This document shows positions 12,829-24,882 of a stretch of 64,000 nucleotides of DNA, piece by piece (the first letter of the stretch is position 1; the number at the start of each line of letters is the position of its first letter). The notes beneath the pieces were generated by a model, which worked only from the letters and a program-made list of their open reading frames with translations, was not told the DNA's origin and made no database searches. This stretch comes from Nemopilema nomurai (taxonomy: Eukaryota > Cnidaria > Scyphozoa > Rhizostomeae > Rhizostomatidae), in assembly GCA_003864495.1 (NCBI GenBank), contig ML133427.1, forward strand, positions 165,703 through 229,702. Reading direction: 5' to 3'. Both the position numbers and the translations under genes were made by a program.

Positions 12829-15800
12829 ATGGCGTCCGGAAGATCGAGAAGCGATAAAGCTAGGGGCGAGAAAGTTTATCGGAGAATTGAAAATAAGGTT
12901 GAGGATGGAGATTATTACGAGGCAACTCAAATAGCAAAAACTCTTTTCTTCAGGTAGGAAAACCAGCCCTTTTAATAAATCGTATAAGATTCATGCAATC
13001 GGTCTCTCTCTGGAGAGCTCCCGGAACTCTAAAATGGACATCTAGTAGCTAGTAGTTAGATATACTCTTAAACTTCAATAAAAAAATATTCTTTTTTGGA
13101 TTAGTCTGGTAGCAACTTAAAAATTAAGTTTAGGTTGTACCCTTGGAACTCATTTCCAATTAAAAACAGTCAAAGGAAGAGGGAGGGGTTGAAGTTTTCT
13201 TTTAGCAACGATTGCTCTGCGAATCAAAGGGATCGCAATTAAAAGTTACTTCTATTTTGAAGTGCTCCAACCAGCATAGTTGATTTGACGTGCAGAACAT
13301 GGGGTTAGGCTGAGAAAAGCCGCGAGTTGTCAGTTGTCTATTGAAATAATCGTTTGTATAGCCAACTGCAACAATAAATGTTTAGTTAAAAGGGAAAGTC
13401 TTTTTTCTTCAGCCCTTTGAGATGATTAAATGTGATGATTTATTGCAAAGTTTCCGATTTTGGAAATGATTTGTGGATTTTTTTCTGGTCACCTGTACAT
13501 TGTGTTGACTTTTTTGCTTTAACTACTTGTTTTTTCAGATACAAGGTTCAAGGAAACTTTGAAGAGGCTTTAAAAATATGCCATCGCTGTGCTGTACTTC
13601 TACTTAGAAGTTGCCAGGTACAGTTTCTCTGAGACCTATATACTTATGTAGCTATAGATATAGGTATAAATAAACTCAGAAACTGTATAATGAGACTTTG
13701 CTTCAAGTTTTTTAATGCACAGATGTATAAATGGCTTATTATGCTTGTTAGAGCTTTCTCTGTTCCAAGTGGATTACCCATTTATAATCAAAGTTTTTCA
13801 AATAGCATTAACATAAATAACATCTCCAGGCCTGGCCATTTGTATTTTTGCAAGTGAGCCATCAATCGCCCCCTCATTTGCTCAGACGAGCTAAATCAAG
13901 AACATGTAAAGTTTGCTAAAAATAGTTTATAGGTCAAGCATATTGCTATAATTCAACACAAAAGAGTTTTTATAGATCCAAACAAAGTTGATATTGTCCA
14001 CAATATTACATGCACCATAGTCTACAAGTTATGTCAAAAACATCAGTAATTTCAGTCTACCTAAAAAAGCCACTGTCATTGGACTTGCAGTCTGTCTCAG
14101 ATTGATCTGAATTGTTGAAGTTTTTATCTTCAAATTGCATCTTGGGCAAGAAGCTTATATCTCTTCCATTCAGCAAAAACAAGTTCTGTGCTGATTCCAG
14201 CTTCCAAAAGTGGTCTTTTACTCTCAAAGCTTTCAATCTCTCCACACCATAGTCTACATCATCATTTTTCAAAGGGGAGCGCAAGCTGTTGCTCACCTCA
14301 AACAGCCAGGCCTGCATCTTTTTTTAAAATTTCCTTCACCTGTTTCGAAACAGAGCATGGATACACAACTTTAATTTTTATCAAACTTTTTCTTTGGGTT
14401 AATTTGTACTTCCGTCCAAAAGAACAGTAATTATTCTTTTCTGAAAGACACATAGCATATATATTCATTTTAAATTTTTCAGCATGAAAATGGTATAGAT
14501 TTGGCCAGAGATATGATTAAATGTTACAATGAAGGAGAAGTAGAGGTGACAGATGATAATGTTGGTAAGTTTGAGAAACAGTTTCAGTCATAAGTACATC
14601 AGGTTTAGAACAATACTGCTCTTCACAATGATATGATTCTGATGTTGCTTTATCGCACAAAATATTTTGCTTATTAAGGAACCAGAACGTAACAAGCTGA
14701 AGTGGCAGTAACTATTTGTTTGGCCACCTGTTGTCTTTTCCAATGAAATGGTTTTCTTTGTGGAACTCTCAACTTATCTTAGACATGGCTAATTCATGTG
14801 CCATCCTTCATTACTTTATATTTTGGTTGCTGGTCAAAATACATTTGAAGGCTCTTTGAGGTTTTTCTTTATCAGATCGAATAATTGATATTTTGCAACT
14901 ATGCAAGCAAGACTCTGTATCAAGGGAGGATTTTGTAAGAGAATCTTTACTGTGAGTAAAACTGAGTTTGTTTATTTTAAATTCATTTGTCATAATAGTC
15001 ATTGTGGGAATTTGTTTTTTGAACCTTCAAGTTATTAGTGAACAGAGCAAATTCATTTGTTGGTCTTAACTAGTCTTAGCTTAACTGTAACTATACTTTT
15101 GTAGATGGTCCAAATCAGGGCACAAATTTGGACACCCAAAAATTCACCAAGCAGTTGCAATAAAGTTTTGGGAAGGTAGTTATTTTGACACCTGTGGAAT
15201 CAATTTTTCTTCTTGTTTAAACACATCAGGCCATGAAATGATTCATTTTATCTATTCTTGCCACTTTTACATCATGAATATGAAGGCTATTTACATCAGA
15301 GACTAGACTATGGATGTTTAATATGTGTAATGTTTTATCAAAATTAAGATCTTGAATTTTTAATTTCCTTTTTACCCAATTTTCACAGAAAGAAATTATA
15401 GCTCTGCACGGCAACACTTTGTACATGGTCAAGAAGGTGAAAAATATGGAGCATTCTTGGTTGAATATCATGTGATGTCAGGTTTTCCAGGAGAAATCGA
15501 TCTCTTTGTAACCCAAGCAGTTCTGCAGTAAGTTTTTACTTATTAAATAAGCACTTTTAATTTTCAGAAGCATCTTATGTATCATGAAATTGTTTTAGTA
15601 CCATAACAAATTTATTATTGTGTTTTGTTCTGTAAAACCTAGGATATTTAAAGGCTAAGGTCTCCTGCAATCAAAAAATTAAACTGTCAATGAATTTTTG
15701 CCTTGTTCAGCTTTGCACCAGTACCATATACTGTGGCTGAACGAGAGATGTTTGATTATTTGCCTCATGTATTTGCTAGACAATTTTTTCAATAATTTCT

Positions 15801-17839
15801 TCAAATGTTTGATTAGCTGATCAAAGCAACTGTGTAGTTTTGCATTCCCAATGACAGAAAATTTGTTGCACCTCTGCAGGATTCTATGCTTACAAAGAAT
15901 TCCAGTGGCAAACATTCTCTTCTTTACATACACTGCAAAGCATCCAGGCATAAGAAAGTGCAATAAACCTTACAAGCAGCCATTGTTGAATTTCATTGCT
16001 TTCTTACTGTTAGCCGTTGAGATGTAAGTATTTCTAGCATTGCATTTAATTTCCAATCTGTAAAAACTGCTTGATTTATCATAAGAATAAAAGTTATTAC
16101 CAGGATTGCACTGTTAGGAAGCCAATTATTCTTTTATTCTAAGATTAAAGAATATGATTATAGTGATAAAATATTTTGATGTTACTTGGAGAAAGAGATT
16201 AAGTTTGGCCTACACACAACTACATCTTAGTTTTATTACCTCAACCATATCAAGGTTTTTTCATGAGTCTAAGAAGCTTGCTTTTTTAAATGAAACCAGG
16301 AGCTGGCATATTTTTAAGGTGATTGAGCTAGATCAAGGCACCTAAGGGTGATGCAAATCCCAAAGTGTTGAGATAAGTTTGCATTTATGTCTTTTTTTCT
16401 TTGACAGAGGGTCATTGCAGCAATTCACCACCCTCTGTGAACAGTATCAACCATCAATATCAAGGGATCCTGTATACTTTGAGGTAAAACTTTATGGAAC
16501 AGCCATAATTTGCTTGCACATTAGAAAATAATATGACATAACTTGTACTGAGGCTCAGCCTAACCTAAACCAAATACTGTTAAAGTTTAAGTAAGCCAAC
16601 AATATTCATGTTTATTTAAAGTAAGACTTGTTGATGTTAAAGTGGACCAATTATTATATTGTTTGACAAAACCAAGTATTATTCATGTGAAGGTAAAAAC
16701 TAAGCATTTATCTACTCACTGCTTAGATCCAGCCAACAAAAGCATATTGATCTTTATGTCATTTAATCATTCATAGTACCTCACAGAGAAAAATTTGATT
16801 CAATAAAGATTATTATTCTTTGATGGGCAAAAAAGTGTTTCCTGGGTTTTTTTTCATCTAAGCATGAAAAGAGCTCATGTTATGTTATGTTTTTATGTAT
16901 GTTATGGTATTTTATGTTTGTGTTATGTTATGCTATGTCATGTTATCTTGTTATGATTTTTTGTTGGAAACTGCTGCCTTTCATGATTTCACCTACACAA
17001 AGTTCTCATTTGCTCAGTATTTAGATAAAATTGGCCAGGTGTTTTTTGGACTTCCACCCAAAGAAAACCAGAAAAAGGAAGGTTTTATGGGAATGATAGG
17101 TATGGTTGTTCAATATTTAATGAAATGCTTTTTGCAATCAAACTTTTGTCTGGAATTTTCCACAAATAAAATTGCATATGCTTTTTTCAATATTCCCCTG
17201 TTCTAGCAGAAAGTAATGCCATCCAAACAGCTCTAAGATACTGAACATGTTGAAAGCAGTGTATTGAACAGTTCTTAACGCTGCAAATATGTTTCTCAGT
17301 AATTGTAAAATGTAATGATGCAGTGTTCAAAGTGCTCTAGAATAAGAACTATATAGCATTCATTTTTTTAAATTTTGCCTTAAATAAGTTGAAACCACTT
17401 TCAACAAGTGATGATAGAAATCTTGGGGATTTTAAACAAGAACAGAGGACCTACAATGCCCACCAAAAGTGTTGGAACCGTCCAATCATCTTTCCTACTA
17501 AACGACTCCCCTCCCCCACATACAATGTTGGATTCTGACTGGAAAATGACAACAAACATATGTTTGAGTGCAAATTGTGTAACCAATGTTTAGCGACATG
17601 TCCATGGTCCTTCACATTGTTCAAGAGGGAGGGGGTTCCGTCTGCTTGAAATAGGGAAATGAACTGAAAAATATACATTTATTACAAGTACAATCACGGT
17701 GTTCCAACTACTTTTGGCGGGCATTGTTGGTTTAAAGCACTAACAAGATGTCACATCTTTTTAAGATGACCTTATGCGAAATATGATGGGTGACTCACCA
17801 ATGGAAGTTGAAGAGGCAGTTGAAGAGGAAGCTGATTAG
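12829..17839 (+). CDS. GET4: GET4 / TRC35 homologue (Golgi to ER traffic protein 4)
   Basis: Cytosolic component of the BAG6-UBL4A-GET4 complex that hands tail-anchored proteins to GET3 for insertion in the ER membrane. Ten exons: 12829-12953, 13539-13617, 14483-14564, 14876-14951, 15105-15175, 15389-15527, 15880-16023, 16408-16483, 17018-17099 and 17766-17839. All have GT-AG borders and matching phases, giving 315 residues (human 327). Family landmarks in order are GDYYEA with TLFFR, WSKSGHKFGHPK, the SARQHF/LVEY helices, DLFVTQAVLQ, FTYTAKHPG, PLLNFIAFLLLAVE, LCEQYQPS, RDPVY and DKIGQVFFGLPP. The C-terminus is acidic, as in other GET4 proteins. The start is the ATG at 12829; the ATG at 12822 is in another frame and stops quickly. 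Intron 9 holds a MITE. Confidence 0.96.
16877..16957. repeat. Imperfect TTATG microsatellite
   Basis: Degenerate pentamer run (TTATG, TATGT and variants) in GET4 intron 8, a short distance upstream of the exon 9 acceptor at 17018. Confidence 0.8.
17454..17726. mobile_element. Tc1/mariner-like MITE, copy 1
   Basis: A 273-bp element in GET4 intron 9. Its ends form terminal inverted repeats of about 27 bp beginning CAATGCCC(A/G)CCAAAAGT, with a TA at the left flank and a decayed TA at the right. It encodes nothing. The same family occurs in opposite orientation at 53902-54132, where the interior also matches (AATAAATGTATATTT, GCAGACGGAACCCCCTCC, TTGTTGTCATTTTCCAGTC). Confidence 0.9.
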
Positions 17840-20229
17840 ATTAACTGTTCCAGAAAGCCATTTTGCAGCACCAAACCATGGCTATGAAGCATGCTCAGTA
17901 TCTGAAACTGGTAGCATTGTTTGTATGTCTTTGCCTGTTGAAAATAATCAGTAAGGTTATAAATACCAAGCTGGCAACCAGTTCAATCTACTACAGGCTG
18001 TCCTTATTCCTTCAAGCAAGATACAGCATTTCAACATTGCAGCTATCATTGACTCTGCAGTTAAACAAACATGTGTTGAAGCATTCCATTATTTGTTTTT
18101 GTTGCCCTAAGTGCTTAAATTTATAGATTGTTTATTCAAGACTGTTTGGATATTCAAGATTCATTATTGAGAATTCACAAATATTTGAAAGCTCCCATGT
18201 ATTTCTTTCCCCAAAGATTTCCCTGCATTTGTGAAACTCAGGCTACAGCCTGTAATTTAGAAGGCAAACCAACCCTTATTTAATCTTAATAACCTCTCTG
18301 TTGAGTTCATCATATCATAGAAATTTGCTATTTTAGTGGCTTAAAAACCTTACACATGGCAATTACAATCTCTATCAGCTTACCCCACCATTGAAGCCAT
18401 TTTGGAACCATTCCAGGGCCTGGTTTCTTAACCATAATGAATAAATAACTCTGTAGATTTATAATTCGATTTAACACAATTTAGTATAATTTAAGAGCTA
18501 TCTGAAAACAATGAAAATCAAGTCTTTCAATTCACATCTTCTCTCAACCAAACCAAGTTGAATTTGTCTCAAGAGTCTTCACATAGACTTCTTACATGGT
18601 GTTCTCAGCCCACTGAACAAAATGTGCATTTCCCATTCTTGAACGGCTCTTGAAATCTCTGTTTCGACATATTTTAGAAATTTGATTCTATTTCAAGCAT
18701 ATATGCGATGAATGGTGTCATTTCCTGCCAACTGAAGCATCACTGCCTGCTTGCTGTACTTTTTAGAAGAACTTCCTCTTTCCCCTGTGCTAGCATCCAA
18801 CTTCTACCCCAAATACCGGCACCTCTAGTGCATCATCATTTTCGGTTACAGTACTGAAAAATTTTACAAATCTAATACTAATATGACCATAAAGTTGGGG
18901 TTTGGGTTAAGTTTGGAAATTATGCAGTTAAAATTAAGGGTAACTTTATTGTAAAAGTAGTAGCGTGCTATCTATGTGATTGGTTTTAAGGATAAATGGG
19001 TCATGACAGTTGGTTAAGGTAAACAATTTGTGGCTCAACTTGAACAAATTGAAGGGTTTGTTAAAAAAATCCAGAAAAGAATGATCACATTAACCTTAAA
19101 AAAAACTAGGAGGTATTCTCACACTTTTTTAAAAAGATATTCCCGAGTTATACAGGAATCTGTTATGGTTGGCATGCAGGAATGGTTTCAAAAATATGCA
19201 AGGATTTTCTTCGTAGAAAACTTTTGTTTATATTGAATACATAGTTATTAAAGTCCGGACGATTCCTTCACGTAGTTTAGTTACTAAAGTTGAAACAAAA
19301 GGTTTTATAATTTAAACACAAGACTGAAACATGCAAGTGTAATCGTCCGAATTCATGTATAACGAGTCAAAAACAGCTGATTTAATCGAGAGAAAATTCT
19401 TGGAAGTTGGTCGACTCTTTCTTAATTGGTGTTTTGAAGCAGCTAAGGTCAATCCTCGAGTCCTGGGATCTTGATGTCGTAATTTCCCACTTCAAAGTCT
19501 CCAAGTCTAGTTGATGCTACAAAGAACACGAGAAAACTGGCTTGAAGCATTTCGTGAATATTTTTAGGAAGATGACTGATTCAATGCTGAATGTGCTAAG
19601 CTCATGGTTAAGATCGCTTCATTCAGGAATTGCATGCCACCCTCGCATCTGACCAAAAAACTAGAGCCAATTCGTCCTTGAATACACCCAACTGACATTC
19701 TTGAATAGAGTCGAGCAAAGTATTGCGTTGAAATCCTTCGCTTCAATACCGAAGCAGCTTGAGCTTACTATTGAATTCTCTGATAGTGTCGTCAAACCAT
19801 GCAAGAAGCGCATTACACCCCTTAACGGTGTTTTTTCTGTGAAAAACTTGTTACAACTTGACATTTTCTTCATACTGGAACTTTCTTGGTGACAAAGTCT
19901 CAAAGTAGCACAAGGTAAGAAGAACTATTGCAAATATTTCACAAACCAATCGCTAGTGTGTTGCTGTGGAGCCTATATCGCACACTCTTTAAGGCATGTA
20001 ATAGAATGGGTTTGTTAAGTGGTCCTATGACCAACTTATTGATTTATAGGGACGTACTGAAAATTTTTCAAGAAATAGCACATTATGAGATGACAAGAGA
20101 AGAATTTTGTGGAACAAAGAGCACCAAAGTTGCAAAGCCACGATTCTAAGAATCAATGTGAGACATCAGCTTCAAACATGCACAGACAAAAACCTCCCGA
20201 TATGCAAAAATTGGAACAGCTATGCTTGT
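17840..20229. other. GET4 3' flank and intergenic, no confirmed gene
   Basis: Presumably includes the GET4 3' UTR. Near 19745-19852 on the minus strand a short frame with a good acceptor (TTTTTCACAG) could be an exon ending in a stop, but its phase does not fit the coiled-coil gene upstream of it, so I do not annotate it. Confidence 0.45.
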
Positions 20230-22543
20230 TCAAATCTGAAAACTTTGCCAAACCTTTTTCACAGCCATTGTCTGACGATACTTGATCAGGTCGATTTCTT
20301 TATCTATTGCCCCGATTCTTTTGTACGTTTTCCTGAATTCCTTTGAAATTTCATCTCGCAATTTGAAGTGACTGCTTTTTGTTTCTTGTAAGTCCTTTGA
20401 TAGGAATTTTACTTTTTCTCCAGTTATCTGCAATAAACCGCAACAAATTATCTCCCAGAGACTGATGCGACCGCATCAATATCGGGACACCTGGGAAATG
20501 CGGACGTTTCTTGTGTTCTACAGAGCATTGCATAACAATAAAAATATAGATTCCAATTGTTGAAACCTATTCTTGAATCCTTAAGAGCACGCCGTGAAAC
20601 AATATCTATCAATGCAAACATGATTCTGCATTTGGGATTATCTGCTCGAGACATAATTATTCATTTAGGATTATCTCATCGGGGCCTTTGCCGGTTATCA
20701 TAAAAAGAGGCTATTCTCCAATAGCTTTTCCGATGTACCTCTCCAAGATGGCTCTATTTTTCGAGAGACACGAATTGCTCAAGAAAGTCACTTTTCTTAG
20801 CAGTTTCTTAGCAGGGAGTAGCAGGGAGCAAATAGTTCGCTTTCCCTAACTTAAGAAAGTAACCTCCCTATATACCTGAGAAATCATACCTTGGCATTAG
20901 AGATTCACAGAATTGGTGCCATTAACTGGCATTTAGAAATCTTTAAAGACGTACCTAGACAATCTGTGTATTCGATGGTCTGATACATAAAACAGTTTTC
21001 AAAATGATGTCATGGGATTGAAATTTTAAAGGATCGCAACTAAGATGTATAAATAGCAAGAACGATCCCTAATACTCATTTTCATCACATCATAATCCTG
21101 TGATATATAAAGATACAATGCCTGTATATCGGTTTGTTGTAAGAGTGCTCAAATTTTAAAGTATAGCTAGACATACACTAAGTACATCTCCTGATGAGTG
21201 GAAAACCACGAAACAGGCTTGTCGAGATGCAGAGTTTAGTCTTTTGACTCTTTTCTTCTTCGTGTATATATAAAGATAGATATTTATCTTTCCTACGCTT
21301 GTAAATGCAAAAGCGCCTTTACCAAAACTGAGTCGCATATGCAATTGTCCATCAAATACATAATCACAAGTAGCATTATTTTTCTATCAACTTTTAGTTC
21401 AGTCTATCGGTTAGAGGAAATACCGAAGACATGTGGACCTTCTGCGAATTATCTATCAAAAGGACTAGTTGGATTACCTTTAGAAACTATAGAAACTCTA
21501 AACCATGTTACCAACAGCACGGAAATGGCTTTGCTAATTATCCCAATTAAAACACCCTCAACACAAAACATAGTATAAAAATGGTTTGAACTGTTTGCAT
21601 ACTTTGCTCTCGAACTTGATATCTTCGACTTGAGAGTGGATGTCATCCACGCCTCTCTTGACTTGCTCAAATTCCTAGGAAAAGCAGTGTACGCTGAGAT
21701 TCTAAGTTTAGCTTCGAAAAAGGAATAAAGGAGATGACAGAGATACGATAGACAACTTGATGAGTAATTGGACGTTTTGATGCTTAATCTGACTACCAAA
21801 AGAGCTTCCACTTTGCACCAGAACAAGATGAATCTTGTGTTTTCGTAAAACTACGAAATGAATCTGATGCTAAAGCTTTGCATAGCACCCATTTCATGGT
21901 CTACAAATAAACGAACAAATATTTAGCTTGGTGCTATAAGCATTGCAATGGTCTGCTAGGGTCTAAGTCAATCCATAAGTCTGACAGGGCTCTTAGCCTA
22001 GAGCACAGAATGAGTATTTGTTTAGGATTTTTCATATAATTACCATAATTTTTGTTGTTTCAGGTATTATCATTGATAACGAAGAAAACGGTTTATAATT
22101 AATAAGAAAAACGCAACCTAAATCACAGTCAAATCCTAAAATAAAAACACAGCAAATCGAATCAAACCGCATATAGAACTAATAGTTCATCAAATAATTA
22201 TAACCTCGTAAAATCCTTTTAAGGAATTTTTTGAGATGTCTGTTCTGTGTATTTTGCTACTTTGAAAGTGCTTATCATTTGATTGGCGTTAAGTAGATGA
22301 TTTCATTAAAAATTAATGCACCTTTCTAATGAGTAGAACGTCTTCTGATTGCTGGGCGCACTTTTCGAACTCCGCAAGTAGCTGCCATAAGTACTGTTTC
22401 CGAGACGGCCTCCTTGAAAAGCCGCCACAGTCGCCTCTCTCGCCAAATGGCACGTGATTCAAATTTTCCCAAGGAACCCGACGATCTGGTTGCTGCTGGC
22501 TCTCTGAAAGCTTGTCCATGTAACTGTAATTCGACCGGTGCAT
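20230..22543 (-). CDS. Predicted coiled-coil protein, unrecognised
   Basis: Three exons on the minus strand join in phase 0: 22543-22322 (74 codons from ATG), 21674-21603 (24 codons, acceptor TTTTCCTAG, donor GTATGC) and 20427-20230 (acceptor TTTATTGCAG, to a TGA). The sum is about 164 residues. The first 50 residues are polar and Pro/Gly/Arg-rich. From about residue 52 to the end the chain is almost wholly helical and charged, with heptad-like spacing: QLLAEFEKCAQQSEDVLLIR, EFEQVKRGVDDIHSQVEDIK, FLSKDLQETK, LRDEISKEFRKTYKRIGAID. The three exons were found separately and then proved to share phase and character, which is the main support. A donor at 20253 (GTTTGG) could instead lead to a further exon. 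No family recognised; 5' exons may be missing. Confidence 0.5.
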
Positions 22544-23552
22544 TTTGAATGTTGACACTGGATTCCTTGTTCAATGAGTGTTCCCACTTTGATCGGCGTA
22601 TAGTAATATTTTGCAGGCCACGAGCATGCATTAGCTTCTTATCAATACTCGTCTGACGTCACAATTTGCTCCTTCGCATCACAAACGCGTGAAAATCCTT
22701 TTTACTTGGGTTGATTCCTCTTGTAATATACCAAGCCTTTCAAATGCCAGTCATCGCCATTAGGATGGATGCTCATAGTTTCTGACAGTGCAAGTTACTG
22801 CGAGTGAAAAATACGAAGATGACAGGAAACGAAAAGAAGAACGCCAATACGACAGGAAACAGAGAACAGCCTTCTAAAACTTTGGCAAAAGATGCGACAT
22901 CTGCTGAGCTAGGAGTATTTTCACAGACTCATAACAGAGACTTATCAAATTTCAATGAAATAAGCGTTGAAGAGTGAGAGTAAGACCCCGTTGATACTGG
23001 GTAGAAAACTTTCTCAAGCTTTCTTTGACCTATACCTTGAGTTATCAAAAATAAGAAAACTTGTTTTTCCCTCACTTAGCAAAATCTCGTGGAGCCACTG
23101 TGCGCCAAGGACCTCTGAATTTATTTAGATAAAGCCTTCGACCGCAGTACAATGGCCATGAGCCACCTGAAATGTCTTTGCTAAAGAATGGTGTGGCAGC
23201 TGTCACCCGTTAGCACCAGGTCACGTGCTTTTTCTCCTGCAAAAACATTACTCCGCTGTCTGGCGGGCTTCATATTGTCGACCTCTTGGCTTAGTGAAGC
23301 CGTTCAGGTGTTGGGAACTCTGGCTTCAAAGGCGAAAGAAACGATAACTCTGTACGCGATTCTAAAAAGACATTTGAAAACATTTGCAAGACATTCGCCG
23401 TGCGACGACTAGACAATAAAAACGGAAATTCATAGCAGATCGTTGAACACAGCCAATTATCTTGAACAGAAGACAGCACTGAGGTATCAATCAAATTGAA
23501 CTCAACGGAGTATCGGACTGGAACAGGAAACATAAATAACACAGGAGGCAAA
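22544..23552. other. Intergenic, no gene seen
   Basis: Sequence between the coiled-coil gene and the receptor, presumably holding both 5' regions. A 101-codon ATG frame at 22326-22631 on the minus strand overlaps the coiled-coil exon in another frame and is taken as a shadow. Confidence 0.5.
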
Positions 23553-24511
23553 ATGAAAGGGACAATCACCAGCAACAATATCACTGGCCAATGCAGAAGC
23601 CTCGTCCTGCCACCAGAGAAAGACGTATTATCATGGGCGATACTTATCGGCTTATTCATCCCTATAAACCTGGCAGCGAATACTGCGCTTATCGTTGCCT
23701 TGAAGAAGACAGAACAGATCAAAAGCATATCGAACACGTTCATTGCAATAATGGGCTTCTCTGACCTTTTTTCGGGGATGCTGTCCTTGCCGCTACTGGA
23801 GGCATACATGCTGACAAGCTTTAAGTACCAGTGTGGTATTGCCAAACTCGTGGAAAGCGTCATCTTCTTCTCTTACTCTTTCTCGAGCTTCGTTTTGATG
23901 GGCATCTCAGTCGACCGTTACATGCACGTGGTAAGCCGCAATTATACCGGACCGTGCAGACCAGGTATACGATGGGCATTTGGTCGGTCAGTTCTTTCTT
24001 CGCTTCTATCGGCATCACTTGTGTGATTTCCATGCACTCCTCGCTAGCACTGCAAGCCTTTTTTCTTCTGTCCACCTTCTTCTTCATTGGCTGTCTAACG
24101 GCCTTGTACAACAAGGTAATCGGCGTCCTCAATAGAAATCAAATAATTACTGTGAGCTGGAAAGCTGAAGATGGAAGCGTCTTATCAGCCTCAAGAGAGA
24201 GGTTGGCTAAACAACGGACCAACTTGTTCAAGCTTTCAGCTGCGAAGACCGTTCGTCTGGTACTTCTAGCTGCATGCTTGTCTTATATTCCATTCAATGT
24301 GACGTCCTGCGTTTTGGCTTACTTTGACTACAAGGTCCAGGAAATATCGAGCTTCAATTTCTATATCCTGCACCAACTGGCCCTGGTTTTACTCCTGAGC
24401 ACAAGTTTTACCAGCTCCTGCATCATTATATACGGGAACAGCAAGTGTCGCAGGTTCCTTTGCAAGTGTTCGCGAAACAAAACTTCTGACAAACCGAAAA
24501 CAGGACTGTGA
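23553..24511 (+). pseudogene. Class A (rhodopsin-like) GPCR with a one-base frameshift
   Basis: Intronless seven-transmembrane receptor. The first half, from ATG 23553, has N-glycosylation sites (NIT), TM1 with an AN pair, TM2 with FSDLF, TM3 starting after a Cys, and DRY at 23913-23921. Right after DRYMHV, at about 23931, the frame must shift by one base (GTGGTAAG) to continue with TM4-TM7, which are open to TGA 24509-24511. With one base restored it would be about 319 residues. TM4 and TM5 are separated by a very short loop without the usual Cys, TM6 lacks CWxP, and TM7 has SSCIIIY in place of NPxxY. These traits recall the MECA group (melanocortin, adenosine, cannabinoid-like) or divergent cnidarian receptors; the ligand cannot be guessed. 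An upstream TTG at 23496 is not a credible start. Either a recent pseudogene or a sequencing indel, since the rest is intact. Confidence 0.8.
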
Positions 24512-24821
24512 TGGTGACCACAGCAAGCATGTGCATAGGTATATGATGACACTGTCAATTGTTGCACTGTTCTCTTGAAGCACGGCATCCAAAGCAAGTG
24601 AGCTCCAGTGTTGGCAGTCAGAAGGGCCGTACTAGCGAAGCAACTTGGACGGAAATCCAACTACAATCATGCTCTTCAATAGCGGATGAATTTCTAAGTG
24701 CCAATTTCTCCTCTCTTTGGAAACTTTGCATGTACTGTTTTTTAAAAAACTACCAAGCCATAGCCGGTTTATAAAAAAAACCTTTTAATTACAGTGACAA
24801 CGTGGAAGGTAAACACGAAAA

Positions 24822-24882
24822 GCCTCGCGGTCATATGAGCGTAAAATCCCGCGGTTATACGAAACAATCCCGCGGGCATAGA
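24822..24882. repeat. Three CCGCGG-centred short repeats
   Basis: Three degenerate units of about 21-24 bp follow one another: CGCGGTCATATGAGCG, CCGCGGTTATACGAAAC and CCGCGGGCATAGATCG. It is a GC-rich, CpG-rich patch in AT-rich surroundings, 0.3 kb past the receptor stop codon. Confidence 0.6.

Noticed and set aside
22326..22631. 101-codon ATG frame on the minus strand
   Set aside because: It overlaps the coiled-coil exon in another frame, has no matching splice site, and its translation is less protein-like.
23496..23552. Longer N-terminus for the receptor from a TTG at 23496
   Set aside because: TTG is not a credible animal start; there is no ATG between the upstream in-frame stop and 23553.
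23931..23959. A 29-base intron (GTAAGC...GTGCAG) that would restore the receptor frame
   Set aside because: It has GT-AG ends and the right length modulo three, but 29 bases is too short for an animal intron and its removal would delete conserved intracellular loop 2 residues. A one-base indel is simpler.
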